A stretch of DNA of 64,000 bases, taken from positions 682,001 through 746,000 of the forward strand of contig CAWJMD010000008.1 of assembly GCA_963843835.1 (NCBI GenBank). Reading direction: 5' to 3'. Position 1 is the stretch's first letter; every line of letters begins with the position of its first letter. The notes under the pieces were generated by a model, which saw only the letters and a program-made list of their open reading frames with translations, did not search any database and was not told the origin of the DNA. Position numbers and translations under genes: made by a program. This stretch comes from CAWJMD01 sp963843835 (GTDB taxonomy: Bacteria; Actinomycetota; Actinomycetes; Actinomycetales; CAWJMD01). This document shows, piece after piece, positions 51,510-60,318 of this stretch.

Positions 51510-52357
51510 GCCGTCCCGCACACGACGGACGGCTCCCCGCGGCGTTCACGACCGCGGGCAGCTCGTCGTTCACCGACTTCCTGGCCGCCCACAGCCCCGA
51601 GCTCCTGCCCGGTCGGCGTCACCTGCCGCCGGGCACCGTCCCCGAGGTGCCGCACGGCACGACCATCGTCGCGCTGACGTTCCCCGGCGGTGTGCTGATG
51701 GCGGGCGACCGCCGCGCCACGATGGGCAGCTACATCGCGAACCGTGACATCGAGAAGGTCTTCCCGGCCGACGACTACTCCTGCGTGGGCATCGCGGGGA
51801 CCGCCGGTCTCGCCGTCGAGATGGTGCGCCTGTTCCAGGTGGAGCTCGAGCACTACGAGAAGATCGAGGGCGTCCTGCTCAGCATGGACGGCAAGGCGAA
51901 CCGGCTGGCCGGCATGATCCGCGCCAACCTGGGCCTCGCCATGCAGGGGCTCGCGGTGGTGCCGCTCTTCGCCGGGTTCGACCTCGACGCCGACCGCGGC
52001 CGGATCTTCTCCTACGACGTGACGGGCGGCCGGTACGAGGAGCACGACCACCACGCCGTGGGCTCGGGCTCGCTGTTCGCCCGCGGCTCGCTCAAGAAGC
52101 TCTACCGCCCCACGCACTCCGCCGAGGAGGCCGTCCGGGTCGCCGTGGAGGCGCTGTACGACGCAGCCGACGACGACTCGGCGACCGGTGGGCCGGACGT
52201 CACGCGTCGCATCTGGCCCGTCGTCGCGACCGTCACCCTGGACGGCTACCGGCGTGTGGGCGATGACGAGCTGGCGACGGTCGTCGACCAGGTCCTGACC
52301 GCCCGGACGAGCGATCCCGGGGGCAGCGCGTCGGGACGCGAGGGGAGCGTGCGATGA
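51506..52357 (+). CDS. prcB: 20S proteasome beta subunit
   Basis: 283 residues. A 51-residue propeptide ends at HG, followed by the mature N-terminus TTIVALTF with catalytic Thr52. GDRRATMGSYIANRDIEKVF contains the active-site Asp and Lys region. Self-cleaves on assembly with PrcA. Coupled to pup by a 4-base overlap and to prcA by ATGA. Confidence 0.97.
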   Translation: MSRPAHDGRLPAAFTTAGSSSFTDFLAAHSPELLPGRRHLPPGTVPEVPHGTTIVALTFPGGVLMAGDRRATMGSYIANRDIEKVFPADDYSCVGIAGTAGLAVEMVRLFQVELEHYEKIEGVLLSMDGKANRLAGMIRANLGLAMQGLAVVPLFAGFDLDADRGRIFSYDVTGGRYEEHDHHAVGSGSLFARGSLKKLYRPTHSAEEAVRVAVEALYDAADDDSATGGPDVTRRIWPVVATVTLDGYRRVGDDELATVVDQVLTARTSDPGGSASGREGSVR

Positions 52358-53208
52358 CCGCCCCGTTCTACGTCTCGCCCGAGCAGCTGATGAAGGACCG
52401 GGCCGACTTCGCCCGCAAGGGCATCGCCCGGGGACGTTCCGTGGTGGTGGTGCCGTATGACGGGGGGATCGCCTTCGTGGCCGAGAACCCGTCCCGCGCG
52501 CTGCACAAGATCAGCGAGATCTACGACCGCATCGCCTTCGCCTCGGTCGGCAAGTACAACGAGTTCGAGAACCTGCGCGTCGCGGGCGTGCGGTACGCCG
52601 ACCTGCGCGGCTACTCCTACGACCGGACCGACGTGAGTGCCCGAGGCCTGGCGAACGCGTACGCCCAGACCCTGGGCACCGTGTTCACGACCGAGCACAA
52701 GCCCCTCGAGGTCGAGCTCGTGGTGGCGGAGGTGGGGCAGACCCCCGAGCAGGACCAGGTGTACCGCCTCACCTACGACGGTTCGGTGTTCGACGAGAGC
52801 GGCGTGGTCGTGATGGGAGGCGCCGCCGAGCAGGTCTCCACGGTGATCGGTGACCGCTGGCAGCCGGGCATGACGCTGGCCGACGCCCTCCACCTCGCGG
52901 TGGAGGCGCTGTCGGTCGACCCCGCCGGGGGAGAGCCTCGGACGCTCGGACCGGAGCTGCTCGAGGTGGCGGTGCTCGACCGGCACCGTGCGCGGCGCGC
53001 CTTCCGGCGCGTCGCCGGAGCGCTGCTCGAGCGGCTCCTGACCGCCGACGTCGACGACGTGCCCGAGACCGACGACCCCCGACCCGGCCCGCACGACACC
53101 TTGACCGGCGAGAAGTCCGCGCCGGACAGCCCGGAGCCGACGGGGGGCGGCTCGGGCACACCGGACGGAGAGGGCCACACGGGCCTGCCCGACGACCAGA
53201 GAGGGTGA
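52354..53208 (+). CDS. prcA: 20S proteasome alpha subunit
   Basis: 284 residues. N-terminal YVSPEQLMKDRADFARKGIA is the gating segment and helix H0 typical of bacterial alpha subunits; it forms the outer rings and binds the Arc C-terminus. The tail after about 235 is acidic and disordered. Its TGA overlaps the next gene's GTG by 4 bases. Confidence 0.97.
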   Translation: MTAPFYVSPEQLMKDRADFARKGIARGRSVVVVPYDGGIAFVAENPSRALHKISEIYDRIAFASVGKYNEFENLRVAGVRYADLRGYSYDRTDVSARGLANAYAQTLGTVFTTEHKPLEVELVVAEVGQTPEQDQVYRLTYDGSVFDESGVVVMGGAAEQVSTVIGDRWQPGMTLADALHLAVEALSVDPAGGEPRTLGPELLEVAVLDRHRARRAFRRVAGALLERLLTADVDDVPETDDPRPGPHDTLTGEKSAPDSPEPTGGGSGTPDGEGHTGLPDDQRG

Positions 53209-53720
53209 TCGGCGTGTCCGCGCCTGTTCCGCACCGCATCCGGCACGCGCGCGTGCCCGACGCCGGTGAGTTGTTCACGCTGCAGAGGGCCGCGTTCCTC
53301 GCCGAGGGGCAGCGGTACAGCGACGCCCACCTGCCGCCGCTGCGCGACACGCTCGATGACGTGGTCGCCGTGCTGAAGGACCCCGGGGTGACCGTCCTGG
53401 TCGCCGTGCTGTCCGCCGACTGCGAGCTCGGCCACCGCGGCCGCCTCGTCGGTTCGGCGCGCATCGCCACCGCAGGCTCGACCGGCCGCGTGGGCCGCAT
53501 CATCGTGGCCCCCGACCTGCAGGCGCGGGGTCTGGGCAGTGCGCTCCTGGCTGCCGTCCACACCCAGGCCCAGGCGGCCGGCCTGCACGACCTCGAGCTG
53601 TTCACCGGCAAGGCCTCGTCCGAGAGCCTGGCCCTCTACCGCCGGCACGGGTACGTCGACTCGCGCGCGGCCAGCGACGACCGCGGCGTCTCACTGCAGG
53701 TGCTGCGCAGGGTGTTGTGA
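53205..53720 (+). CDS. GNAT family N-acetyltransferase inside the proteasome operon
   Basis: 171 residues. The acetyl-CoA loop is seen as VGRIIVAPDLQARGLGSALL (about 98-117, R/Q-x-x-G-x-G/A form), with the C-terminal LYRRHGYVDS typical for GNAT. The GTG start overlaps the prcA stop, so it is translated with the proteasome subunits. Substrate unknown. Not part of the usual prcBA-pafA set as I know it from mycobacteria and Streptomyces. Confidence 0.88.
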   Translation: MIGVSAPVPHRIRHARVPDAGELFTLQRAAFLAEGQRYSDAHLPPLRDTLDDVVAVLKDPGVTVLVAVLSADCELGHRGRLVGSARIATAGSTGRVGRIIVAPDLQARGLGSALLAAVHTQAQAAGLHDLELFTGKASSESLALYRRHGYVDSRAASDDRGVSLQVLRRVL

Positions 53721-53743
53721 GGGTCTCGCGCCCTACGGCGACG

Positions 53744-53749
53744 TAGGCT
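53744..53749 (+). promoter_or_regulatory. TAGGCT -10 box of pafA
   Basis: TAGGCT lies 6 bases before ATG 53756. Confidence 0.6.
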
Positions 53750-53755
53750 GGCTGC

Positions 53756-55117
53756 ATGGACCGCCGGATCTTCGGGATCGAGACCGAGTTCGGGGTCACC
53801 TGCGTCGGTGGTGGCCAGCGCAAGCTCTCCGCCGACGAGGTCGCGCGCTACCTGTTCCGCAAGGTCGTGTCGTGGGGCCGTTCGTCGAACGTGTTCCTGC
53901 GCAACGGCGCACGCCTCTACCTGGATGTCGGCTCCCACCCGGAGTACGCCACCCCCGAGTGCGACGACGTGCGCGAGCTGATCATCCACGACCGTGCGGG
54001 GGAGAGGATCCTCGAGGGGCTCGTGGTGGACGCCGAGCGTCGTCTGCGCGAGGAGGGGGTCGACGGCGAGGTCTACCTCTTCAAGAACAACACCGACTCG
54101 GCCGGCAACTCGTACGGGTGCCACGAGAACTACCTGGTCGGACGGGGGGGCGAGTTCTCCCGTCTCTCGGACGTGCTGATCCCCTTCCTCGTCACCCGGC
54201 AGGTGCTGGTCGGCGCCGGCAAGGTGCTGGCGACGCCCCGAGGCCCCCTGTTCGCGCTCTCGCAGCGCGCCGACCACATCTGGGAGGGCGTGTCGAGCGC
54301 GACCACGCGGTCCCGGCCGATCATCAACACCCGTGACGAGCCCCACGCCGACGCCGAGAAGTACCGGCGCCTGCACGTCATCGTCGGCGACTCGAACATG
54401 TCCGAGACGACGACGATGCTCAAGGTCGGCGGGGTCGACCTGGTGCTGCGGATGATCGAGGCCGGTGTCCCGGTCCGGGACCTCACGCTCGAGAACCCGA
54501 TCCGCGCCATCCGGGAGATCAGCCACGACCGCACGGGCCGGGTCGCGGTGAAGCTGGCCAACGGCCGCTCGGCGAGCGCCCTCGACATCCAGGAGGAGTA
54601 CCTGGACCGGGCGCGGTCGTTCGTCGACTCCCGCAACCTGCACACCGACACGACCAAGCGCGTGCTCGACCTGTGGGAGCGCGGGCTGCGCGCCGTGCGC
54701 GACGACGACCTGTCCCTGGTGGACCGCGAGCTGGACTGGGTCATCAAGCACCGCCTGATCGAGCGGTACAGGGCCAAGCACGACCTGCCGCTGTCCAGTG
54801 CACGGGTCGCCCGGCTCGACCTGGCGTACCACGACATCTCCCGTCGCCGGGGGCTCTACAACCTGATGGCGGCCAAGGGGCTGGTCGAGCGCGTGTCCAG
54901 TGACATCGAGGTATTCCAGGCCACCTCCGTCCCCCCGCAGACCACCCGTGCTCGCCTGCGCGGTGACTTCGTCCGACGGGCCCAGGAGCAGCGCCGTGAC
55001 TTCACCGTCGACTGGGTCCACCTCAAGCTCAACGACCAGGCGCAGCGCACGGTGCTGTGCAAGGACCCGTTCCGGAGCGTCGACGAGCGGGTCGAGCGGC
55101 TGATCGCCGGGATGTGA
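53756..55117 (+). CDS. pafA: Pup-protein ligase
   Basis: 453 residues. Same fold as Dop but without its loop: FGIETEFG (Glu9, Glu11), LYLDVGSHPEYATPE with catalytic Asp57, NTRDEPHADAEKYRRLH. It couples the C-terminal Glu of Pup to substrate lysines using ATP. Leaderless box upstream and a GC hairpin just downstream. Confidence 0.97.
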   Translation: MDRRIFGIETEFGVTCVGGGQRKLSADEVARYLFRKVVSWGRSSNVFLRNGARLYLDVGSHPEYATPECDDVRELIIHDRAGERILEGLVVDAERRLREEGVDGEVYLFKNNTDSAGNSYGCHENYLVGRGGEFSRLSDVLIPFLVTRQVLVGAGKVLATPRGPLFALSQRADHIWEGVSSATTRSRPIINTRDEPHADAEKYRRLHVIVGDSNMSETTTMLKVGGVDLVLRMIEAGVPVRDLTLENPIRAIREISHDRTGRVAVKLANGRSASALDIQEEYLDRARSFVDSRNLHTDTTKRVLDLWERGLRAVRDDDLSLVDRELDWVIKHRLIERYRAKHDLPLSSARVARLDLAYHDISRRRGLYNLMAAKGLVERVSSDIEVFQATSVPPQTTRARLRGDFVRRAQEQRRDFTVDWVHLKLNDQAQRTVLCKDPFRSVDERVERLIAGM

Positions 55118-55121
55118 GGCG

Positions 55122-55140
55122 CCCGGGCCTGCGGCCCGGG
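55122..55140 (+). terminator. Hairpin after pafA
   Basis: CCCGGGCC and GGCCCGGG with a TGC loop, starting 5 bases after the stop. GC-only stem without T-run. Confidence 0.6.
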
Positions 55141-55226
55141 GATCCGCCGTCCGGGGAGGCACCCAGGGACCACCCAGGAACTCCGGTTAGGGTTCATCAC
55201 TCCCTCCCGCCCGACAAGAGGTTGAT

Positions 55227-56165
55227 GTGCGCCGTCTGTTCGCTCTCCTGCTGCTCCTGCCCGTGCTCGTGCTGTCCGCCTGCGGTTCCGACACGCCCGA
55301 ACCCACGGCCACGCCGGAGGTCACGACCACGAAGCTGGCCGACGTCGAGGTGACCGGTGCCGGCGGCAAGAAGCCGACCGTCTCGTGGGACGGCACGTTC
55401 TCGACCGCGAAGACCGACCGCCGGATCCTCGCCGAAGGGGCCGGACCGGTCGTGGCCCTCGGCCAGAAGGTGTCCATCAACTACCTCGGGGTGAACGGCC
55501 GCGACGGCACCGAGTTCGACAGCTCGTTCGGCAACCCCAAGCCCGCCAGCTTCGTGCTCGACGAGGGCTCGGTGATCAAGGGCTTCGCCACCGGCCTGGC
55601 GGGGGTCCCCGTGGGGTCGCGCGTGCTCGTCGGCATCACCCCCGACGACGGCTACGGCCCCGGGGGAGGTCAGCCGGCCGCGGGGATCGAGGCGGACGAC
55701 AGCCTGCTGTTCGTCATCGACGTCCTCGGGGTGAACGACGTCCTCGACCGCGCCACGGGCACCCCGGTTCCGCCGATGCCCGGGCTGCCGACGGTGACCC
55801 TCGACGCCGCCACCGGAGCACCGACCGTGACCACGCCGGGTGGCCCGCCGCCCAAGGATCTGATCATCCAGCCCCTCATCGTGGGCACGGGCACGAAGAC
55901 CCAACCGGGTCAGTCGCTGACCGTGCAATACCACCTCGTGAAGTGGGCCGACAACAGCGTGATCGAGTCGTCGTGGACCAAGGGGACGCCGGCACCGCTG
56001 ACCATCGGGGACGGCAGCATCCTGCCCGGCCTCGACGCCGGTCTGACCGACCAGCCCATCGGCAGCCAGATCCTGCTCGTCGTGCCCCCTGGCGAGGCGA
56101 CGCAGGGCGCCGCCGGCGGCGACGACACGATCGTGTTCGTCGTCGACATCCTCGACGCGGAGTAG
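55227..56165 (+). CDS. FKBP-type peptidyl-prolyl isomerase lipoprotein with two FKBP domains
   Basis: 312 residues. Lipobox LSAC (Cys19) anchors it to the outer membrane face of the cytoplasmic membrane. Two FKBP-like units: about 75-165 (VSINYLGVNGRDGTEFDSSF, VIKGFATGLAGVPVGSRVLV) and about 205-312 (LTVQYHLVKWADNSVIESSW, ILPGLDAGLTDQPIGSQILL). Helps fold exported proteins. Follows pafA in many actinobacteria. TAGGGT at about 55188 is a candidate -10. Confidence 0.92.
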   Translation: MRRLFALLLLLPVLVLSACGSDTPEPTATPEVTTTKLADVEVTGAGGKKPTVSWDGTFSTAKTDRRILAEGAGPVVALGQKVSINYLGVNGRDGTEFDSSFGNPKPASFVLDEGSVIKGFATGLAGVPVGSRVLVGITPDDGYGPGGGQPAAGIEADDSLLFVIDVLGVNDVLDRATGTPVPPMPGLPTVTLDAATGAPTVTTPGGPPPKDLIIQPLIVGTGTKTQPGQSLTVQYHLVKWADNSVIESSWTKGTPAPLTIGDGSILPGLDAGLTDQPIGSQILLVVPPGEATQGAAGGDDTIVFVVDILDAE

Positions 56166-56212
56166 CCTCGCGCGCCGCCCGACAGCCCGCCCCCCACCAC
56201 ACAGGAGAAGCC

Positions 56213-56590
56213 ATGAGCGACCGCACGAAGCCCGAGATCGACTTCCCCGGTGGCGAGCCGCCGGCCGACCTCGAGGTGCACGACGAGGTGGTCGGCGACG
56301 GACCCGAGGCGGCGGCCGGGCAGACGGTGTCGGCCCACTACGTGGGCGTCGCGTTCTCGACCGGCGAGCAGTTCGACGCCTCGTGGGACCGCGGTCAGCC
56401 GCTGGACTTCCGCCTCGGCGTCGGCCAGGTCATCAAGGGCTGGGACGACGGCATCGCCGGCATGCGCGTGGGCGGCCGTCGGCGCCTGACCATCCCGCCC
56501 CACCTGGCGTACGGCGACCGCGGAGCCGGGTCGGCCATCGCCCCGGGCGAGACCCTGATCTTCGTCGTCGACCTGGTGGCGGCCCGCTGA
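56213..56590 (+). CDS. Cytosolic FKBP-type peptidyl-prolyl isomerase
   Basis: 125 residues, single FKBP domain: SAHYVGVAFSTGEQFDASWD, FRLGVGQVIKGWDDGIAGM, GGRRRLTIPPHLAYG, with the aromatic and Asp residues of the active pocket present. No signal. AGGAGAA precedes ATG 56213; 47 bases after the lipoprotein isomerase. Confidence 0.94.
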   Translation: MSDRTKPEIDFPGGEPPADLEVHDEVVGDGPEAAAGQTVSAHYVGVAFSTGEQFDASWDRGQPLDFRLGVGQVIKGWDDGIAGMRVGGRRRLTIPPHLAYGDRGAGSAIAPGETLIFVVDLVAAR

Positions 56591-56612
56591 CCGGTCCGCC
56601 CCGTCGGACGCG

Positions 56613-56659
56613 CTGAAAGGGGCCCACCCACCCGTGACCGGGTGGGTGGGCCCCTTCAG
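56613..56659. terminator. Strong bidirectional terminator
   Basis: Arms 56613-56634 and 56639-56659 pair over 21 bases with one bulged A and a TGAC loop, between the convergent FKBP gene and the DUF3866 gene. A/T bases at the foot of the stem give a short A-run on one side and T-run on the other. Confidence 0.85.
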
Positions 56660-56675
56660 CCATCCCGGTTGAGCG

Positions 56676-57848
56676 TCAAGGACGCGCCGCCGCGACCAGG
56701 GTCGCCGCGTGGCGTCCCGCCGCGGCGGCGGAGAGGAAGCCCGAGGCGTCCTCGTCGAGCCCCCGTCCCATCGACGACAGCGGGACGGGGCTCGAGCGCA
56801 GCGCGTCCTCCAGGCCGTCCACGCCGACCTCGACGAGGCGGTGCCGGCCGGCGGGAGCCACCAGGTCGGCCACCTGCGCGCGCACCCGCGCCGCGAGGGT
56901 CACGTCGATCTCGAGGCGGGAGTCCAGGAGCGGGACCACCACGTCGGCGGCCGCGAGGGCGACCCGACCGTAGGCCGTGAGGCTGTGATGGGAGACCCCG
57001 AAGTGCCGGTCGCGGGTGTCGGACGCCGAGACGCGCAGCGACGCCACCGGACGCCCACCGAGCGCCGCCGCGGCGTTGACCGCCTCGCCTGCGCCGATGC
57101 CGGTGAACCCCCATCGCGTCCCGGTCCCGAGGTTGCCCGGACCCTGCGCCACCACCGCCACGTCGGCATCGAGCACGCACCGGGCCGCGAGCAGGCCCGA
57201 GTGGACGGTGACCGCCTCCAGGTCGCCGCCGAACGCCTGCCCGACCGTGACCGTCCCGGCCAGCCACCCGGCCTCATGCAGGCCGGCCACCGCGCGCGAG
57301 AACCACGCGGGCAGGGCGCCTCCGTCCGTCATCACGTAGGCGACGCGCAGCGTCCGGCCGTCACCGCCGCCGGCCCGGGGCGCCCGCACGCCGGCGACCA
57401 CCGCGGGCAGGGCCGAGTGCAGGTCGGCCACGACGACCGGCATGCCCTCCAGGTCGTCGGCGTCCGCCAGCAGCGCGTGGTGCGGCGACTCCTGCTCGTC
57501 GACGCCCAGCAGCATCGCCTGGAGGGGGGTGTAGCGGGCCTTGACGACGTGGCCAGGTCCCGGTGGCGGGTCGGCGGGCAGCCGCTCGGGCAGCGCTACG
57601 ACGAGCGCGTACCCACCGGTGCCCAGGCCCCGGTCGAGAGCCGTCGTGTTGAGCAGGACGGTGTCACCGGGCTCCGGCGTCCCCACCAGGGCCGTGTAGG
57701 CCAGGGCGCGGACGTCCCGGTCGTCGCTCTCGACGTGCACCTGCACCTCGACCGCGCCCCGCCACGACCGGCCGACCCGGGTCACCCGCCCACGTCGCCA
57801 CCGCACCACCGAGGTCGGAGGGGCGTCGCCGCCCTGAGTGTCTGCCAC
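56676..57848 (-). CDS. DUF3866 family protein
   Basis: 390 residues. The family pattern includes GYALVVALPE, VKARYTPLQAMLLGVDEQES, VAYVMTDGGALP and GNLGTGTRWGFTGIGAGEAVNA. No signal or helices long enough for a membrane anchor. Found beside pafA/pafBC in many Propionibacteriales and also in some firmicutes; function unknown. Divergent from pafB with a 32-base gap. Confidence 0.85.
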   Translation of the reverse strand: MADTQGGDAPPTSVVRWRRGRVTRVGRSWRGAVEVQVHVESDDRDVRALAYTALVGTPEPGDTVLLNTTALDRGLGTGGYALVVALPERLPADPPPGPGHVVKARYTPLQAMLLGVDEQESPHHALLADADDLEGMPVVVADLHSALPAVVAGVRAPRAGGGDGRTLRVAYVMTDGGALPAWFSRAVAGLHEAGWLAGTVTVGQAFGGDLEAVTVHSGLLAARCVLDADVAVVAQGPGNLGTGTRWGFTGIGAGEAVNAAAALGGRPVASLRVSASDTRDRHFGVSHHSLTAYGRVALAAADVVVPLLDSRLEIDVTLAARVRAQVADLVAPAGRHRLVEVGVDGLEDALRSSPVPLSSMGRGLDEDASGFLSAAAAGRHAATLVAAARP

Positions 57849-57867
57849 CCGGGCGACGCTACTGGAG

Positions 57868-57873
57868 TAGGTT
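57868..57873 (+). promoter_or_regulatory. TAGGTT -10 box of pafB
   Basis: TAGGTT lies 7 bases before ATG 57881, supporting that start over the TTG at 57872. Confidence 0.6.
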
Positions 57874-57880
57874 GACGCCG

Positions 57881-58864
57881 ATGTCCGCGCGCCGAACCGA
57901 GAGACTCCTGAACCTCGTCATCGCCCTGCTGGCCACCCGTCGGTGGCTGACGAAGGAGCAGATCCGCCAGGCGGTCCCGCAGTACGCCGAGAACGACTCC
58001 GTCGAGGCCTTCGACCGGATGTTCGAGCGCGACAAGGAGGCCCTGCGCGAGCTGGGCGTCCCCCTGGAGACGGGCAACAGCTCCTCGTGGTTCGACGACG
58101 AGCTGGGCTACCGGATCGACCCGGACGCCTACGCCCTCCCCGAGATCACGTTCACGCCCGCCGAGCTGGCGGTGCTCGGCCTCGCCTCCCGCGTCTGGCA
58201 GCAGGCCAGCCTGGCCGGACCCGCCGCCCGGGCCCTGGTGAAGCTGAAGGCCCTCGGCGTCGAGACCGACTCCGCGTCGCTCGTGGGCATCGAGCCCCGC
58301 GTGTCGACGAACGAGCCCTCGTTCGACCGCCTCTACGCCGCGACGCGCGACCGGGCACCGGTGTCCTTCAGCTACCGCAAGGGCGGCCGCGGCGAGCCCG
58401 AGCGCCGACGGGTCGAGCCCTGGCGGATCTCGTCGTGGCACGGCCGCTGGTACCTGATCGGCTACGACCGGGACCGACAGGACTCCCGGGTGTTCCGGTT
58501 GTCGCGCGTGTCCGGGCAGGTGCAGCGCATCGGTGAGCCCGGCACGGTGGAGGCGCCGGACGGCGTCGACGCCCACGCCGTTCTGCGGGCCGTCGTGGTG
58601 GCCTCCCCGGATCGCACCGCCCGTCTGCGCGTGGACCCGCACTCCGGACAGGTCCTGCGACGACGCGCCCAGGCCCCCGCGCACACCGAGGACATCGAGG
58701 TGGGGTTCGCGGACGTCGACGAGCTCGCCGCGGAGGTGGCCGCCCTGGGTGCGCGCGCCGAGGTGATCGACCCGCCCGACCTCCGCGAGGCCGTGGTCGT
58801 CCTGCTGAAGGGCGCTGCCGCCGCCCATCCCGCCGGCGCCGACCCGACGGGGGTGGCGCGATGA
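57881..58864 (+). CDS. pafB: WYL-domain transcription regulator PafB
   Basis: 327 residues. N-terminal winged helix-turn-helix (about 4-60, LLNLVIALLATRRWLTKEQIRQ), WYL domain about 140-215 with SWHGRWYLIGYDRDR and FRLSRV, and the WCX extension. With PafC it forms the PafBC activator of the RecA-independent DNA-damage response. ATGA overlap with pafC. Confidence 0.94.
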   Translation: MSARRTERLLNLVIALLATRRWLTKEQIRQAVPQYAENDSVEAFDRMFERDKEALRELGVPLETGNSSSWFDDELGYRIDPDAYALPEITFTPAELAVLGLASRVWQQASLAGPAARALVKLKALGVETDSASLVGIEPRVSTNEPSFDRLYAATRDRAPVSFSYRKGGRGEPERRRVEPWRISSWHGRWYLIGYDRDRQDSRVFRLSRVSGQVQRIGEPGTVEAPDGVDAHAVLRAVVVASPDRTARLRVDPHSGQVLRRRAQAPAHTEDIEVGFADVDELAAEVAALGARAEVIDPPDLREAVVVLLKGAAAAHPAGADPTGVAR

Positions 58865-59823
58865 GCACCCCGACGAGCGCGGCGGACCGCCTGAGCCGGC
58901 TGCTCGCGATGGTGCCCTACCTGCTCACGCGCCAGGGGGTGCCCCTCGCGGCGGCCGCGCGGCACTTCGACATCACCGAGGACGAGCTGGTCAAGGACCT
59001 CGAGCTGTTGTTCGTCTGCGGCCTGCCGGGGCACATGCCGGGCGACCTGATCGAGGCCGACTGGGAGTCGGGCAAGGTCTACCTGGACAACGCGGACACG
59101 ATCGCACGCCCCCTGCGGCTCGGCCTGGACGAGGCGATCACCCTGCTGGTCGGCCTCCGGACGCTGGCTGCGGCCCCGGGGGCGGGGGACCGCGACGCCC
59201 TCGACGGGGCGCTGGCGAAGCTCTCCGAGGCCACCGGCGACGCCGGCCGGGCCGCGGGCGCCGTGGCGGTCGAGCTCGACGACGAGGTCGCCGAGCAGGT
59301 GCTGTCGACCGTCCGCCGCGCCCTGGCCGACCGCCGACGCCTGCACCTGCGCTACCTCGTGCCGGGCCGAGACGAGGCCACCGACCGCGACGTCGACCCG
59401 ATGCGGGTCGTCAGCCTGGCAGGGCACTGGTACCTGGAGGGCTGGTGCCACCGCGCCGACGGCGTCCGTCTCTTCCGGCTCGGACGCGTGCTGACCGCCG
59501 AGCGCCTCGACGCGGACGGCACGCCACCGCCACAGGCACGCAGCCGCGACCTCGACGACGACCTGTTCACCCCGTCGGCGACCGACACGCTCGTCACGCT
59601 GGACCTGGGGCCCCGGGCCCAGTGGGTCACGGACCAGTACCGGCCCGAGCACAGCGAGGAGCTCCCCGACGGCTGGCTGCGAATCAGGCTGCGTACGGCC
59701 GACACCGGCTGGCTGCGCCAGCTCGTCCTGCGGTCGGGGGGCGGTGTGGTGGTGGTGGAGCCGCCGGAGGTGGTCACCCAGGTGGCCTACGACGCGGCGG
59801 AGGCCCTCGCCCGCTACACCTGA
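58861..59823 (+). CDS. pafC: WYL-domain transcription regulator PafC
   Basis: 320 residues, same layout as PafB: HTH (RLLAMVPYLLTRQGVPLAAAA), WYL domain with SLAGHWYLEGWCHRADGVRLFRLGRV, WCX domain. It partners with PafB. Overlaps its stop by 4 bases. Confidence 0.94.
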   Translation: MSTPTSAADRLSRLLAMVPYLLTRQGVPLAAAARHFDITEDELVKDLELLFVCGLPGHMPGDLIEADWESGKVYLDNADTIARPLRLGLDEAITLLVGLRTLAAAPGAGDRDALDGALAKLSEATGDAGRAAGAVAVELDDEVAEQVLSTVRRALADRRRLHLRYLVPGRDEATDRDVDPMRVVSLAGHWYLEGWCHRADGVRLFRLGRVLTAERLDADGTPPPQARSRDLDDDLFTPSATDTLVTLDLGPRAQWVTDQYRPEHSEELPDGWLRIRLRTADTGWLRQLVLRSGGGVVVVEPPEVVTQVAYDAAEALARYT

Positions 59824-59926
59824 CAGGGTCAGTGGCGCAGACAACTCTCAAGTTCTGCCGGGGGTGGCCGATGGAATCTCACATCGTCCGAGAAGCCTTA
59901 GAGCCCAGCAGAAGAGGTGATCCGCA

Positions 59927-60274
59927 GTGACCACGATCAAGGCCTCGTGCCCGTGTTGCGGTGACGTCGACCTGACCCCGCCCCAGGTCCGCCTGGTGGT
60001 GTGCTCCGTCTCGGCCTGGTCGTACTACACCTTCGTCTGCACCGGCTGCCAGGACCTCATCCGCAAGCCCGCCGCGGCCGAGATCGTCAAGCTGCTCACC
60101 ACGGGCGGCGTCGTCGCCGAGTCGTGGAGCGTGCCCGCCGAGGCGCTCGAGGAGCACCACGGCCCGGTCATCGGCTATGACGACGTCCTCGACTTCGCGC
60201 TCTGGCTGGACTCGGCCGACCTGGTCGCCGCAGCCGCCTCGACGACCCTGCACGCTCGCCGACCCGTCGCCTGA
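59927..60274 (+). CDS. Zinc-ribbon hypothetical protein
   Basis: 115 residues. Two Cys pairs, CPCCGD near the start and CTGC about 30 residues later, suggest one zinc site; between them LTPPQVRLVVCSVSAWSYYTF. Similar short proteins lie between pafC and tatA in Nocardioidaceae as I recall, without known function. GTG start with GAAGAGGTGA upstream. The 103-base leader (59824-59926) is longer than that of most genes here. Confidence 0.7.
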   Translation: MTTIKASCPCCGDVDLTPPQVRLVVCSVSAWSYYTFVCTGCQDLIRKPAAAEIVKLLTTGGVVAESWSVPAEALEEHHGPVIGYDDVLDFALWLDSADLVAAAASTTLHARRPVA

Positions 60275-60306
60275 CCCTCGTCCCACAGGCGCCGCGACGG
60301 CCCCGC

Positions 60307-60312
60307 TAGGGT
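60307..60312 (+). promoter_or_regulatory. TAGGGT -10 box upstream of the small membrane protein and tatA
   Basis: TAGGGT lies 6 bases before GTG 60319 and could drive the small gene together with tatA and tatC. Confidence 0.5.
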
Positions 60313-60318
60313 CGTCGC

